Positions 24,928 through 32,598 of a DNA stretch of 64,000 nucleotides are shown piece after piece. The position numbers and the translations under genes are program-made. This DNA comes from Lacibacter sp. H407 (GTDB lineage Bacteria; Bacteroidota; Bacteroidia; Chitinophagales; Chitinophagaceae): the NCBI RefSeq assembly GCF_037892605.1, contig NZ_JBBKTU010000001.1:992001-1056000 (forward strand), read 5' to 3'. The notes beneath the pieces are model-generated. The model was not told where the DNA came from. It worked only from the letters and a program-made list of their open reading frames with translations, and ran no database searches. Position 1 is the first letter of the stretch; each line of letters begins with the position of its first letter.

Positions 24928-26613
24928 ATGGCAGAAAATACATTCGATGCAATTGTAATTGGCTCGGGGATCAGCGGTGGCTGGGCAGCAAAAGAACTTT
25001 GTGAAAAAGGTTTGAAGGTGCTGATGCTGGAACGTGGTGCCGAGCACAAGCACATTGAAGATTACAAAACTGCCAACAAAATGCCTTGGGAATTTGAACA
25101 CCGTGGTAAAACAACCCAACAACAAAAGGAAGATTATCCGGTGGTGCATCGTGGATGGGCAGCCAATGAGCGGGTAATGGATGCGTGGGCGAATGAAAAA
25201 GATTCACCCTATACAGAAGTTAAACCGTTTACGTGGTGGCGCAGTTACCGCATGGGTGGCCGTTCTGTTTTATGGGGCCGGCACAGTTACCGCTGGAGTG
25301 AATTGGATTTTGAAGCCAATGCAAAAGATGGGTTTGGTGTTGATTGGCCCATCCGTTATAAAGACATTGCTCCCTGGTACGATCATGTTGAACGGTTTGC
25401 AGGCATCAGCGGATCACTCGAAAGCTTGCCTTATTTACCCGATGGACAATTTCTTCCCCCTGTTCCATTGAATATTGTAGAGAAAGATGTAGCTGCAAAA
25501 CTCAAACAGTTTTATAAAGGTCAACGACATTTGATCAACAGTCGTGTTGCCAATATTACCGTACCGCACAATGAACGCACTAATTGCCAGTTTCGAAACC
25601 GTTGCTGGGAAGGTTGTCCGTTCGGTGGTTATTTCAGTACGCAATCTTCTACGTTGCCTGCTGCAATGAAAACGAATAATCTTACAGTTAGGCCATTATC
25701 GTACGCAACAAAAATTCTTTATAACAAAGACACAAAAAAAGCAACCGGTGTTGAAGTGCTCGATACAATGGATAACAAAACGTATGAGTACAAAGCAAAA
25801 ATTGTTTTCGTTTGTGCGTCGGCGTTAAACTCAACTTGGTTACTGTTCAATTCAGCAACAGATATATGGCCTGGTGGGTTAGGAAGCAGCAGCGGTGAGC
25901 TAGGTCATAACGTGATGGATCATCATTACAACCTCGGAGCTTCCGGTGATATAGATGGGTATGAAAACCTTACAGAATATGGTCGCCGTCCGGCAGGTTT
26001 TTATATCAGTCGATTTGCAAATATTCCCGGCGATAACAAGCAACGGAATTTTGTGAGAGGTTATGGTTACCAGGGTAGTGCCAGCCGGCAGGGATGGAGC
26101 AGAACAATTGCTGAAATGAATATCGGTGCCTCACTAAAAGAAGCGTTGAGCGAACCCGGTGGCTGGAGACTTGGTGCAACAGGTTTTGGTGAAGTGCTTC
26201 CCTATCATGAAAATAAAATTTCATTGGACAAAACTGTAAAAGATAAATGGGGGTTACCGGTTCTTTCCATGGATGCTGAAATGAAAGAGAATGAATTGAA
26301 CATGCGCAAGGATATTAAAGATGAAATGGTGGCTATGCTGGAAGCCGTGGGTGTAAAAAATATTACAACCTACGATTCCGGACATGCATTGGGGCATGGC
26401 ATTCATGAAATGGGAACTGCCCGTATGGGGCGTGATCCAAAGACATCGGTACTGAATGGTAACAATCAGGTATGGGATGCAACAAATGTGTTTGTTACAG
26501 ATGGTGCATGTATGACCAGTTCATCGTGTGTAAACCCATCGTTAACATATATGGCATTAACTGCAAGGGCCGCAGCATTTGCCGTAAGCGAATTGAAAAA
26601 AGGAAATCTTTAA
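24928..26613 (+). CDS. GMC-family FAD dehydrogenase (tandem copy 2)
   Basis: 561 residues, closely parallel to the preceding gene over its whole length, so a tandem duplication is clear. FAD motif GSGISGGWAAKELCEKGL, cysteine loop C220-x5-C226-x3-C230 (NCQFRNRCWEGCPFG), catalytic region GHGIHEMGTARMGRDP and VNPSLTYMAL. Differences from copy 1 cluster in surface segments such as the region after the FAD motif (AEHKHIEDYKTANKMPW) and GDIDGYENLTEYGRRPAG, which suggests divergent substrate choice. No signal peptide. It precedes the subunit-3 gene by 21 bases. Both copies end in the same ELKKGNL tail as the GMC protein of the opposite operon. Confidence 0.87.
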   Translation: MAENTFDAIVIGSGISGGWAAKELCEKGLKVLMLERGAEHKHIEDYKTANKMPWEFEHRGKTTQQQKEDYPVVHRGWAANERVMDAWANEKDSPYTEVKPFTWWRSYRMGGRSVLWGRHSYRWSELDFEANAKDGFGVDWPIRYKDIAPWYDHVERFAGISGSLESLPYLPDGQFLPPVPLNIVEKDVAAKLKQFYKGQRHLINSRVANITVPHNERTNCQFRNRCWEGCPFGGYFSTQSSTLPAAMKTNNLTVRPLSYATKILYNKDTKKATGVEVLDTMDNKTYEYKAKIVFVCASALNSTWLLFNSATDIWPGGLGSSSGELGHNVMDHHYNLGASGDIDGYENLTEYGRRPAGFYISRFANIPGDNKQRNFVRGYGYQGSASRQGWSRTIAEMNIGASLKEALSEPGGWRLGATGFGEVLPYHENKISLDKTVKDKWGLPVLSMDAEMKENELNMRKDIKDEMVAMLEAVGVKNITTYDSGHALGHGIHEMGTARMGRDPKTSVLNGNNQVWDATNVFVTDGACMTSSSCVNPSLTYMALTARAAAFAVSELKKGNL

Positions 26614-26634
26614 GCAACTTATAAATCAACAATT

Positions 26635-27273
26635 ATGGATCGCAGAGAGCTTTTAAAAAACATAGCACTCCTTACTGGTGCTGCAGTTATTGGTGGTGAA
26701 CTGTTTTTGAGCGGTTGCAAAACCGGACCAAAAGCAGCAGCAGAATTTTCGCCCACTACTATTTCACTGTTAGATGAAATTGGTGAAACCATCATTCCGG
26801 CTACCACAACTCCCGGTGCGAAAGCGGCACAGATCGGTGAGTTTATGAAAGTAATGGTAACCGATTGTTATACACAACGCCAGCAGGATGCATTTATGAG
26901 CGGCATCAACCAAGTAGATGAAGCTTGCAAAAAAATGCACAGCAAATCGTTCATGGAATGTACGCCTGAGCAACGCCACGCTTTATTGGTAAGTCTTGAA
27001 AAAGAAGCCAAAGAATTCAATCAAAAGCGGAACGAAACCGATAAGCCGCTGCGTGAAGAACATAAAAAGAAGAATGACGCATTGCCCTGGAAGGATCAAA
27101 CAGAATTTGAAGGATCACCGAGTCATTATTATACCATGATGAAGCAATTAACATTAACAGGCTTCTTTACTTCCAAAACAGGTATGACGGAAACATTACG
27201 TCATGTTCCTGTGCCGGGTAAATTTGATGGTGAGTTTCCTTATGCGAAGGGTGATAAAGCATGGGCGGAGTAA
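26635..27273 (+). CDS. gluconate 2-dehydrogenase subunit 3 family protein, Tat lipoprotein
   Basis: 212 residues. The N-terminus MDRRELLKNIALLTGAAVIG has the twin-arginine pattern and is followed by a lipobox-like LFLSGC. The domain (LDEIGETIIPATTTPGAKAA, FMKVMVTDCYTQ, YYTMMKQLTLTGFFTSKTG) is that of the small subunit of FAD dehydrogenases. It should carry the upstream GMC subunit(s) through the Tat pathway and anchor the complex. It contains a charged linker (KEFNQKRNETDKPLREEHKKK) not seen in the counterpart at 16584. Spacing of 21 bases from the second GMC gene supports cotranscription. Confidence 0.85.
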   Translation: MDRRELLKNIALLTGAAVIGGELFLSGCKTGPKAAAEFSPTTISLLDEIGETIIPATTTPGAKAAQIGEFMKVMVTDCYTQRQQDAFMSGINQVDEACKKMHSKSFMECTPEQRHALLVSLEKEAKEFNQKRNETDKPLREEHKKKNDALPWKDQTEFEGSPSHYYTMMKQLTLTGFFTSKTGMTETLRHVPVPGKFDGEFPYAKGDKAWAE

Positions 27274-27346
27274 CATGAGCACTTCACATCCCATACTCTC
27301 GTCTTATAAAAAATAAATCCGTTAGACGGAATAAAATTTAAATAAC

Positions 27347-28249
27347 ATGGCTTACAACCGCAGATCATTTTTAAAAACATCCGCTGCTGCCACAGCAGGT
27401 ATTTCATTAGCAGGTCTTCCTTTGTTTTCCTGCGCAGGTAAAGTAACAGCCGATACAAAAAAATATGGCCTCCAGCTATATACTGTACGTAACGATGTAG
27501 CAAAAAATCTTGCCGGCACATTGGATTATGTAGCAAAAGCAGGCTATTCGCAAATTGAATTATATGGTTTTGATGGGAACACATTCTTTGGAAAATCACC
27601 CAAAGAATTCAAAGCAATGTTTGATGGATTGAAACTCACATCGCCCAGTGGTCACTACAATTTCGGTGGGGTTTTACAGAGTGGCAATCTTGATTTCTGG
27701 AAAAAAGTATTGGAAGCTGCCAACATTATGGGTAATGAATATGCGACTGTTCCGTGGTTAGATGCCAATCAACGTGGTGCTGATACACTTCCCAAATTAG
27801 TGGAGCTGGTAAATAAAGCAGCTGAACTTACTAAAGCGGCAGGTATGAAGTTGGCCTACCACAATCATGATTTTGAATTTAAGAAAATGGATAGCGGTAA
27901 AACATTCCTGCAAACATTGCTGGATGGAACTGATCCATCGATGGTTGACTTCGAATTGGATATTTACTGGTCGAGTTTCATGAATGAAAATGCAGTGGAG
28001 TGGTTTAATAAATATCCCGGCCGTTTTACCATGTGGCATGTAAAAGATCTCACTACCAATAAAGAAGGCAAAAAAGAAAGTACACAAGTGGGTGATGGTG
28101 TGATTGACTTTGCCAGCATTTTTAAACATAAAAAACACGCCGGTTTAAAATATGCCTTTGTAGAACAGGAAGCCTACACAATGCCCGAGGAAGAATGTAT
28201 TAAGAAAAGCATTGCTTACATGAAAAAACAAAACTGGGGAAACGGTTAA
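27347..28249 (+). CDS. Tat-exported sugar phosphate isomerase/epimerase-family lipoprotein
   Basis: 300 residues. MAYNRRSFLKTSAAATAG is a twin-arginine signal and LPLFSC a lipobox, so the barrel is exported folded and probably membrane-anchored. The fold is shown by YGLQLYTVRNDVAKN, YSQIELYGFDG, KLAYHNHDFEFKKMD (metal ligands), MVDFELDIYWSSFM, FTMWHVKDLT and YAFVEQEAYT. Related proteins stand near Gfo/Idh and GMC genes in many Bacteroidota. By analogy with enzymes acting on oxidised glycosides it may cleave or epimerise a keto-glycoside in the periplasm. Last gene of the plus-strand operon; a strong terminator follows. Confidence 0.85.
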   Translation: MAYNRRSFLKTSAAATAGISLAGLPLFSCAGKVTADTKKYGLQLYTVRNDVAKNLAGTLDYVAKAGYSQIELYGFDGNTFFGKSPKEFKAMFDGLKLTSPSGHYNFGGVLQSGNLDFWKKVLEAANIMGNEYATVPWLDANQRGADTLPKLVELVNKAAELTKAAGMKLAYHNHDFEFKKMDSGKTFLQTLLDGTDPSMVDFELDIYWSSFMNENAVEWFNKYPGRFTMWHVKDLTTNKEGKKESTQVGDGVIDFASIFKHKKHAGLKYAFVEQEAYTMPEEECIKKSIAYMKKQNWGNG

Positions 28250-28269
28250 GTTTTTTCGATCAACAATAC

Positions 28270-28299
28270 AAAGCACAGGCCTTCCGCCTGTGCTTTTTT
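28270..28299 (+). terminator. rho-independent terminator of the plus-strand glycoside-oxidation operon
   Basis: Stem AAAGCACAGGC / GCCTGTGCTTT with loop CTTCC and a trailing T-run, 20 bases after the stop codon at 28249. Confidence 0.9.
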
Positions 28300-28362
28300 A
28301 TTGCGGTCTGATTCGTGAAAATTCGTACCCACCGTGGTTTCAATTTTAGTTACATTCAACCT

Positions 28363-28788
28363 ATGAAACAACTACTTCTACTTCCCCTGCTGCTGTTTGC
28401 ATTGACAGTGTTTGCACAAAAAACCGATGAGCAACAAATACATTCCATACTTGAAGCACAAACCAAACATTGGAACAATGGCGATCTGGAACAATTCATG
28501 AAAGGCTACTGGAACAACGATTCATTGATGTTCATTGGTAAAAGCGGTATTACGTATGGCTACAAGAATACACTGGAAAATTATAAGAAAGGCTATCCAA
28601 GCAAGGATGCAATGGGCACACTCACGTTTCCATTCTTTCAGCTAAAACGTATTTCTGCAGATGCGTATTTTGTGATCGGGCAATGGCACTTGGCAAGACC
28701 CAAAGAAGGAGATGTTGGCGGACATTATACCTTGCTGTTCCGAAAAATAAACGGGGAATGGGTAATTGTGGCCGACCACAGCAGTTAG
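28363..28788 (+). CDS. secreted NTF2/DUF4440-like protein
   Basis: 141 residues from the ATG at 28363; the frame is open upstream to 28315 but that would put 16 residues before a clean signal peptide (MKQLLLLPLLLFALTVFA-Q). The mature part starts with QQIHSILEAQTKHWNNGDLEQ and continues with a small alpha+beta cone fold (DSLMFIGKSG, ADAYFVIGQWHLAR, GHYTLLFRKINGEWVIVAD), the pattern of SnoaL/DUF4440 proteins. Some of these are enzymes, others only bind small molecules; no catalytic residue can be named here. It lies 51 bases before the SPFH gene and has no clear functional link to it. Confidence 0.8.
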   Translation: MKQLLLLPLLLFALTVFAQKTDEQQIHSILEAQTKHWNNGDLEQFMKGYWNNDSLMFIGKSGITYGYKNTLENYKKGYPSKDAMGTLTFPFFQLKRISADAYFVIGQWHLARPKEGDVGGHYTLLFRKINGEWVIVADHSS

Positions 28789-28839
28789 TTCCATCAATCC
28801 TGTTGTATCTTCAACAACAGTTCACAAAAAATAAATCAT

Positions 28840-29745
28840 ATGTTTCTCATCATTCTCGGAATCATCATTGTTGTTGTTGGTTTCTCTGTTGCAAAAGCCG
28901 ACAGCCCCGTTCAGCGATATGGTAAATTGATCCGTTCGCTTGGTTTTGTAGTGATTGTAATCGGAATGCTTACTGCCTGCGTTGTACAGATCGATGCTGG
29001 CCAGGTTGGCGTACAAAAACTGTTTGGTAAAGTACAGAACCGAACACTTCAGAGTGGGCTAAATGTCGTAAATCCGTTGGTAGAAGTTGTGAAAATGGAT
29101 ATCAAAACATTGAATTATACCATGAGTGGTATGCACGATGAAGGAACTGCTCGCAGCGACGATGCCATTCGTGTTCTAACTGCCGATGGATTGGAAGTAA
29201 CCATCGATCTTTCGGTTTTGTATCGTGTAATTCCTGCTGAAGCACCACGATTAATTGCCGAAACAGGTGAAGATTATGAAGATAAAATTGTTCGTCCGCT
29301 TACAAGAACACGTATTCGTGACAACGCTGTTTATTACGATGCCATTGCACTTTACTCAACCAAGCGGGACGAATTTCAACTACGCATTTTCAAAACCATT
29401 GAAGATGATTTTAAGAAACGTGGTTTATTTCTGGAGAATCTGCTTGTACGAAACATTACTTTACCTGCCAGTGTAAAAGCAACCATAGAACAAAAGATCA
29501 ATGCCGAACAGGATGCACAGAAAATGCAGTTTGTATTACAGAAAGAAAAACAGGAAGCTGAACGGAAACGTGTAGAAGCGCAAGGTATTGCTGATTACCA
29601 ACGCATCATCAGCGAAAGTTTAACCGACCGGCAATTGCAATATGAAAGTATTAAAGCTCAACTGGAATTAAGTAAATCACAAAACGCCAAGATCATTATT
29701 ATGGGCAAAGGAAATACACCGGTTATATTGAATGCGGATAAGTAA
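28840..29745 (+). CDS. SPFH/band-7 (prohibitin-like) membrane protein
   Basis: 301 residues. Two hydrophobic segments (residues 1-18 and 34-50) are followed by the SPFH domain (QVGVQKLFGKVQNRTLQSG, GLEVTIDLSVLYRVI, VRPLTRTRIRDNAVYYDAIA). From about 220 comes a charged helical, probably coiled-coil region rich in Gln, Lys and Glu (KMQFVLQKEKQEAERKRVEA), and then a short tail IIIMGKGNTPVIL. Such proteins form large ring or cage assemblies in membranes and often regulate membrane proteases. Its last 110 codons are repeated almost exactly at 31423-31752, with an AT-rich gene in between. The 3' end of the present gene may therefore have been renewed during an insertion. The protein itself appears intact. 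Confidence 0.88.
   Translation: MFLIILGIIIVVVGFSVAKADSPVQRYGKLIRSLGFVVIVIGMLTACVVQIDAGQVGVQKLFGKVQNRTLQSGLNVVNPLVEVVKMDIKTLNYTMSGMHDEGTARSDDAIRVLTADGLEVTIDLSVLYRVIPAEAPRLIAETGEDYEDKIVRPLTRTRIRDNAVYYDAIALYSTKRDEFQLRIFKTIEDDFKKRGLFLENLLVRNITLPASVKATIEQKINAEQDAQKMQFVLQKEKQEAERKRVEAQGIADYQRIISESLTDRQLQYESIKAQLELSKSQNAKIIIMGKGNTPVILNADK
29416..29745 (+). repeat. 330-base direct repeat, upstream copy (3' end of SPFH gene)
   Basis: Codons AAA CGT GGT to the TAA stop. It aligns without gaps to 31423-31752 with 13 base differences, every one synonymous; by my hand count that is about 96 percent identity. The homology ends at the stop codon on one side and fades before the AAA codon on the other. Confidence 0.95.
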
Positions 29746-29877
29746 AGGCCTCTTAGGAATTTTTCATCAATTTATTCAATATATCATTTAGTTTTCATAT
29801 AAGAATAGGACACCTAAGTAAACATTAATATACCTTAAGGAGAAGTTTATAAATGACCGGGAAAACTTCTATTAAAA

Positions 29878-31374
29878 ATGATACAAATCAACAAAATAAG
29901 GCTCAAAGAGTCTCCTTTCCATATTTTTCTTGTTCCTGTATTTTTTATTCTGAGTAAATATGTGCAATATCAAGGTCTATCGGGTACTGAAGTAGCAATA
30001 GTTGTTGGCTTACAACTTACTTTAGCAATAGTTTTTTCTTGGGGCCTACTTTATCTTGTCACCCGGAATGCCACAAAATCAGCGCTAATAATTTCTTTTT
30101 GTGCCCTATTGTTTCTTTTTTTTGGAGACATTCGTGTGTACTTAAAGGACTCCTTGATTCTAAACCTTTTCTCCAAATACAAATTTCTATTGCCAACATT
30201 AATATTTATCTTCTTTCTTTTTCTAAAGGCAATTAAGTCCGATAAAATGACAAGGCGTACTAATATTTTTTTCAGCTTCTTGTTGCTTGTTTTTACCAGT
30301 ATTGAAATAATAAAGGTCTTTCAATTAAGGTATCAGTTGAAACTAGAAAACCCCGCTACTGAACTCAAGTTTCATGACACCATAAAACAAGATCTTCCAG
30401 ATATATATTTCTTGGTGCCAGATTGTTATCCTTCATCGTCCTACCAAAAAGAAATTCTTGAAGTTGACAACAATTCTTTTGATGATTCACTTAGAAACTT
30501 AGGCTTTCTGGTTCTTAATCAAAGTAAAAGCAACTATAATCGGACAGCCTTTTCAATGTTATCAACATTTAACATGTCATACCCGAAGATCGCCGATACC
30601 TCTCGGGCTTCTGGCCCAAGAGAATATATGCTCGCACTTAAACAAATTAGCAAAGCACGATTATTACAATATTTAAAAAAAGCAAACTACGAGTTTATCA
30701 ACTTATCAATTTTTGATCTTGCGGATACAAAGGCATTACGAAAGCAAAAGTTTTTAAGTACTACGCCAAGAGAAATGTTTCTTAGCCATACATTCTGGAA
30801 TTATTTCAGTCGTGATATTTACTATGCCTGGTTTTTTAAAAAGGCAAACTATAAACAAAACTTGAATAGGCAAACCAATGAATCGTTAAAACAATACAAC
30901 CACAAAATTATTGATACACTTCTACATAATAATTTTTCGAGTAACAAGCACCCTGTTTTTACATATGCCCATTTAAACTTACCACACTTCCCCTACTTTT
31001 ATGACGAAAATGGAAAAGCCTATCCACCAGACAGTATCTATAACGAAGATATGATAGTTAACAAAAAAAGATTTGCAGGTTATATTAGATATACAAACAA
31101 GCAATTGTTACAAATAATCAATTCAATTAAAAGTAAGACAAATAATGAAGCTGTAATTATTTTGCAAAGTGATCATGGCTTATCTGATATAAATACCTCC
31201 AGAAAGCTTGATGCATTTCGAAATTATTCTGCTTTTTATTTCCCAGATGGAGATTATTCAATGCTATATGATAGCATGAGTAATGTAAATAGTTTCAGGA
31301 TTATAATTAATAAATATATGAATCAATCGCTCCCTTTGATTCCCGACCAAACATTTTACATTGGCATACGATGA
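29878..31374 (+). CDS. membrane-anchored sulfatase/phosphatase-fold protein (alkaline-phosphatase superfamily)
   Basis: 498 residues. About five membrane helices occupy residues 15-150 (FHIFLVPVFFILSKYV, EVAIVVGLQLTLAIVFSWGL, SALIISFCALLFLFFGDI and more). A periplasmic domain follows that starts with PDIYFLVPDCYPSSSYQ, has the family's candidate nucleophile region SNYNRTAFSMLSTFNMSY, AHLNLPHFPYFYDENG and the metal motif LQSDHGL. Proteins of this shape occur in surface-polysaccharide clusters and transfer or remove phosphate-type groups; the substrate here is unknown. The gene is much more AT-rich than its surroundings and lies exactly between two copies of the SPFH gene end, so it looks like a horizontally acquired cargo gene. 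Confidence 0.75.
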   Translation: MIQINKIRLKESPFHIFLVPVFFILSKYVQYQGLSGTEVAIVVGLQLTLAIVFSWGLLYLVTRNATKSALIISFCALLFLFFGDIRVYLKDSLILNLFSKYKFLLPTLIFIFFLFLKAIKSDKMTRRTNIFFSFLLLVFTSIEIIKVFQLRYQLKLENPATELKFHDTIKQDLPDIYFLVPDCYPSSSYQKEILEVDNNSFDDSLRNLGFLVLNQSKSNYNRTAFSMLSTFNMSYPKIADTSRASGPREYMLALKQISKARLLQYLKKANYEFINLSIFDLADTKALRKQKFLSTTPREMFLSHTFWNYFSRDIYYAWFFKKANYKQNLNRQTNESLKQYNHKIIDTLLHNNFSSNKHPVFTYAHLNLPHFPYFYDENGKAYPPDSIYNEDMIVNKKRFAGYIRYTNKQLLQIINSIKSKTNNEAVIILQSDHGLSDINTSRKLDAFRNYSAFYFPDGDYSMLYDSMSNVNSFRIIINKYMNQSLPLIPDQTFYIGIR

Positions 31375-31422
31375 AGTACTTAAATATAAATTACTATCCT
31401 TTAAAATTTTATTGATTCTGAA

Positions 31423-31752
31423 AAACGTGGTTTGTTTCTGGAGAATCTGCTTGTACGAAACATCACTTTACCGGCGAGCGTAAAAGCAACCATTGAACAA
31501 AAGATCAATGCCGAACAGGACGCACAGAAAATGCAGTTTGTATTGCAGAAAGAAAAACAGGAAGCTGAACGGAAGCGTGTAGAAGCGCAAGGTATTGCTG
31601 ATTACCAACGCATCATCAGCGAAAGTTTAACCGACCGGCAGTTGCAATATGAAAGTATTAAAGCCCAATTGGAATTAAGTAAATCACAAAACGCCAAGAT
31701 TATTATTATGGGCAAAGGAAATACACCGGTTATATTGAATGCGGATAAGTAA
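31423..31752 (+). pseudogene. 3' fragment of the SPFH gene (downstream repeat copy)
   Basis: Encodes the same C-terminal 109 residues as the SPFH protein (KRGLFLENLLVRNITLPASV onward) with 100 percent amino-acid identity but 13 synonymous base changes. It lacks the membrane and SPFH parts, and only a TTG at 31432 could start it, so it is not expected to be functional by itself. It ends 3 bases before the convergent gene at 31756, as an original SPFH 3' end would. This copy is therefore probably the displaced native end, and the upstream copy arrived with the AT-rich insert; that direction is inference. Confidence 0.85.
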
Positions 31753-31755
31753 ACA

Positions 31756-31983
31756 TTACAACTTCCCTTTCCACAACCGATAATAGAAATAGATCAACCC
31801 GGAAAGCGAAGCAAGAAAAACAATGTAATAAATAATATTACCAAGGCGGGGTGTTCCTTGAAAGAAGCCCCAGTTGAGATACAAACCAAAAGTCATGTGG
31901 AGCAGCATAAACAAAATACCCACCGAAACCGTTTGAACGATCCGTTTTAAAAACTCCTGGGCTTCCGGTTCCATACCACTCAT
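31756..31983 (-). CDS. small hypothetical membrane protein
   Basis: 75 residues with two hydrophobic helices (VSVGILFMLLHMTFGLYL and LGNIIYYIVFLASLSGLIYF), a polar acidic N-terminus (MSGMEPEAQEFLKRIVQ) and a basic end (RLWKGKL). No enzymatic motif. Proteins of this shape are common in Bacteroidota genomes with no known role. It converges on the SPFH fragment, with only three bases between the stop codons. No obvious partner gene. Confidence 0.7.
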   Translation of the reverse strand: MSGMEPEAQEFLKRIVQTVSVGILFMLLHMTFGLYLNWGFFQGTPRLGNIIYYIVFLASLSGLIYFYYRLWKGKL

Positions 31984-32015
31984 AGCAAGTAAATTTTAAG
32001 GAAAGTTACGAACAT

Positions 32016-32050
32016 AAAAAATGCTGTTGCACCAGTGTACAACAGCATTT
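32016..32050 (-). terminator. rho-independent terminator of the beta-barrel gene at 32067
   Basis: Stem AAATGCTGTTG / CAACAGCATTT with loop, T-run on the minus strand, 16 bases beyond the stop codon. Confidence 0.8.
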
Positions 32051-32066
32051 GTATGATTTTGTTTTA

Positions 32067-32537
32067 TTAAAGCGTAAAGCGGATAGCAAAACCTCCCCAG
32101 TTACCATTAAATCCATTGCGTGTACCGCTACCCAATTCAAAACTTGGCTGCCAGTCGAGAGCCAGGTTCAATGGAAGATTGTTGAATTTATAGTCGATAC
32201 CTACCACACCATCAATACCTACTGCTGTAATGCCTTTGTACAAACCAACGTGGGCACCCGGTCCAACATACCATTTCAACGAGCCTTCTGAACTGAGGTT
32301 GCCATGTATTTCATACAAACCGGTGATACGTGTTCCATAGCGATCGAAGAAACCGATAAATTCAAGTGCATTACGATCACTGATAAATGTTTTCAACGAC
32401 ACGCCGCCACCGGCCCACAACTTCACCCCAATTGCTGTTTTATACTCCGGACTGTTCGTGGTTCTGTTTTGTGCCATCAAAGAATTGAACGAAAAAACAA
32501 CGAACAATAACAATACTATTCTTTTCATCTGCTTCAT
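32067..32537 (-). CDS. small outer-membrane beta-barrel-like protein
   Basis: 156 residues with a signal peptide (MKQMKRIVLLLFVVFSFNSLMA-Q). The mature chain shows alternating beta strands with glycine and aromatic residues (KTAIGVKLWAGGGVSLKTF, FIGFFDRYGTRITGLYEI, WYVGPGAHVGLYKG, IDYKFNNLPLNLALDWQPS) and ends in GGFAIRFTL, with a terminal aromatic/Leu pattern typical of barrel proteins. About eight strands fit the length. Role unknown. A clear TACTTTTGC promoter element lies 52-60 bases upstream and a terminator follows, so it is monocistronic. Confidence 0.75.
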   Translation of the reverse strand: MKQMKRIVLLLFVVFSFNSLMAQNRTTNSPEYKTAIGVKLWAGGGVSLKTFISDRNALEFIGFFDRYGTRITGLYEIHGNLSSEGSLKWYVGPGAHVGLYKGITAVGIDGVVGIDYKFNNLPLNLALDWQPSFELGSGTRNGFNGNWGGFAIRFTL

Positions 32538-32588
32538 TTTAGTTTACTATCTGTAATTTATCAAGACGCAATTTGTATAGCCGATGTT

Positions 32589-32597
32589 GCAAAAGTA
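32589..32597 (-). promoter_or_regulatory. putative -7 element (TACTTTTGC) for the beta-barrel gene
   Basis: Exact TAnnTTTG on the minus strand, giving a leader of about 45 bases. It directly abuts the stop codon of the GH25 gene at 32599. Confidence 0.5.
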
Positions 32598-32598
32598 A

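Noticed and set aside
31432-31752. The SPFH fragment as an independent 106-residue protein
   Set aside because: It has only a TTG start inside homologous sequence, no promoter, and lacks the membrane and SPFH domains; it fits a displaced gene end.
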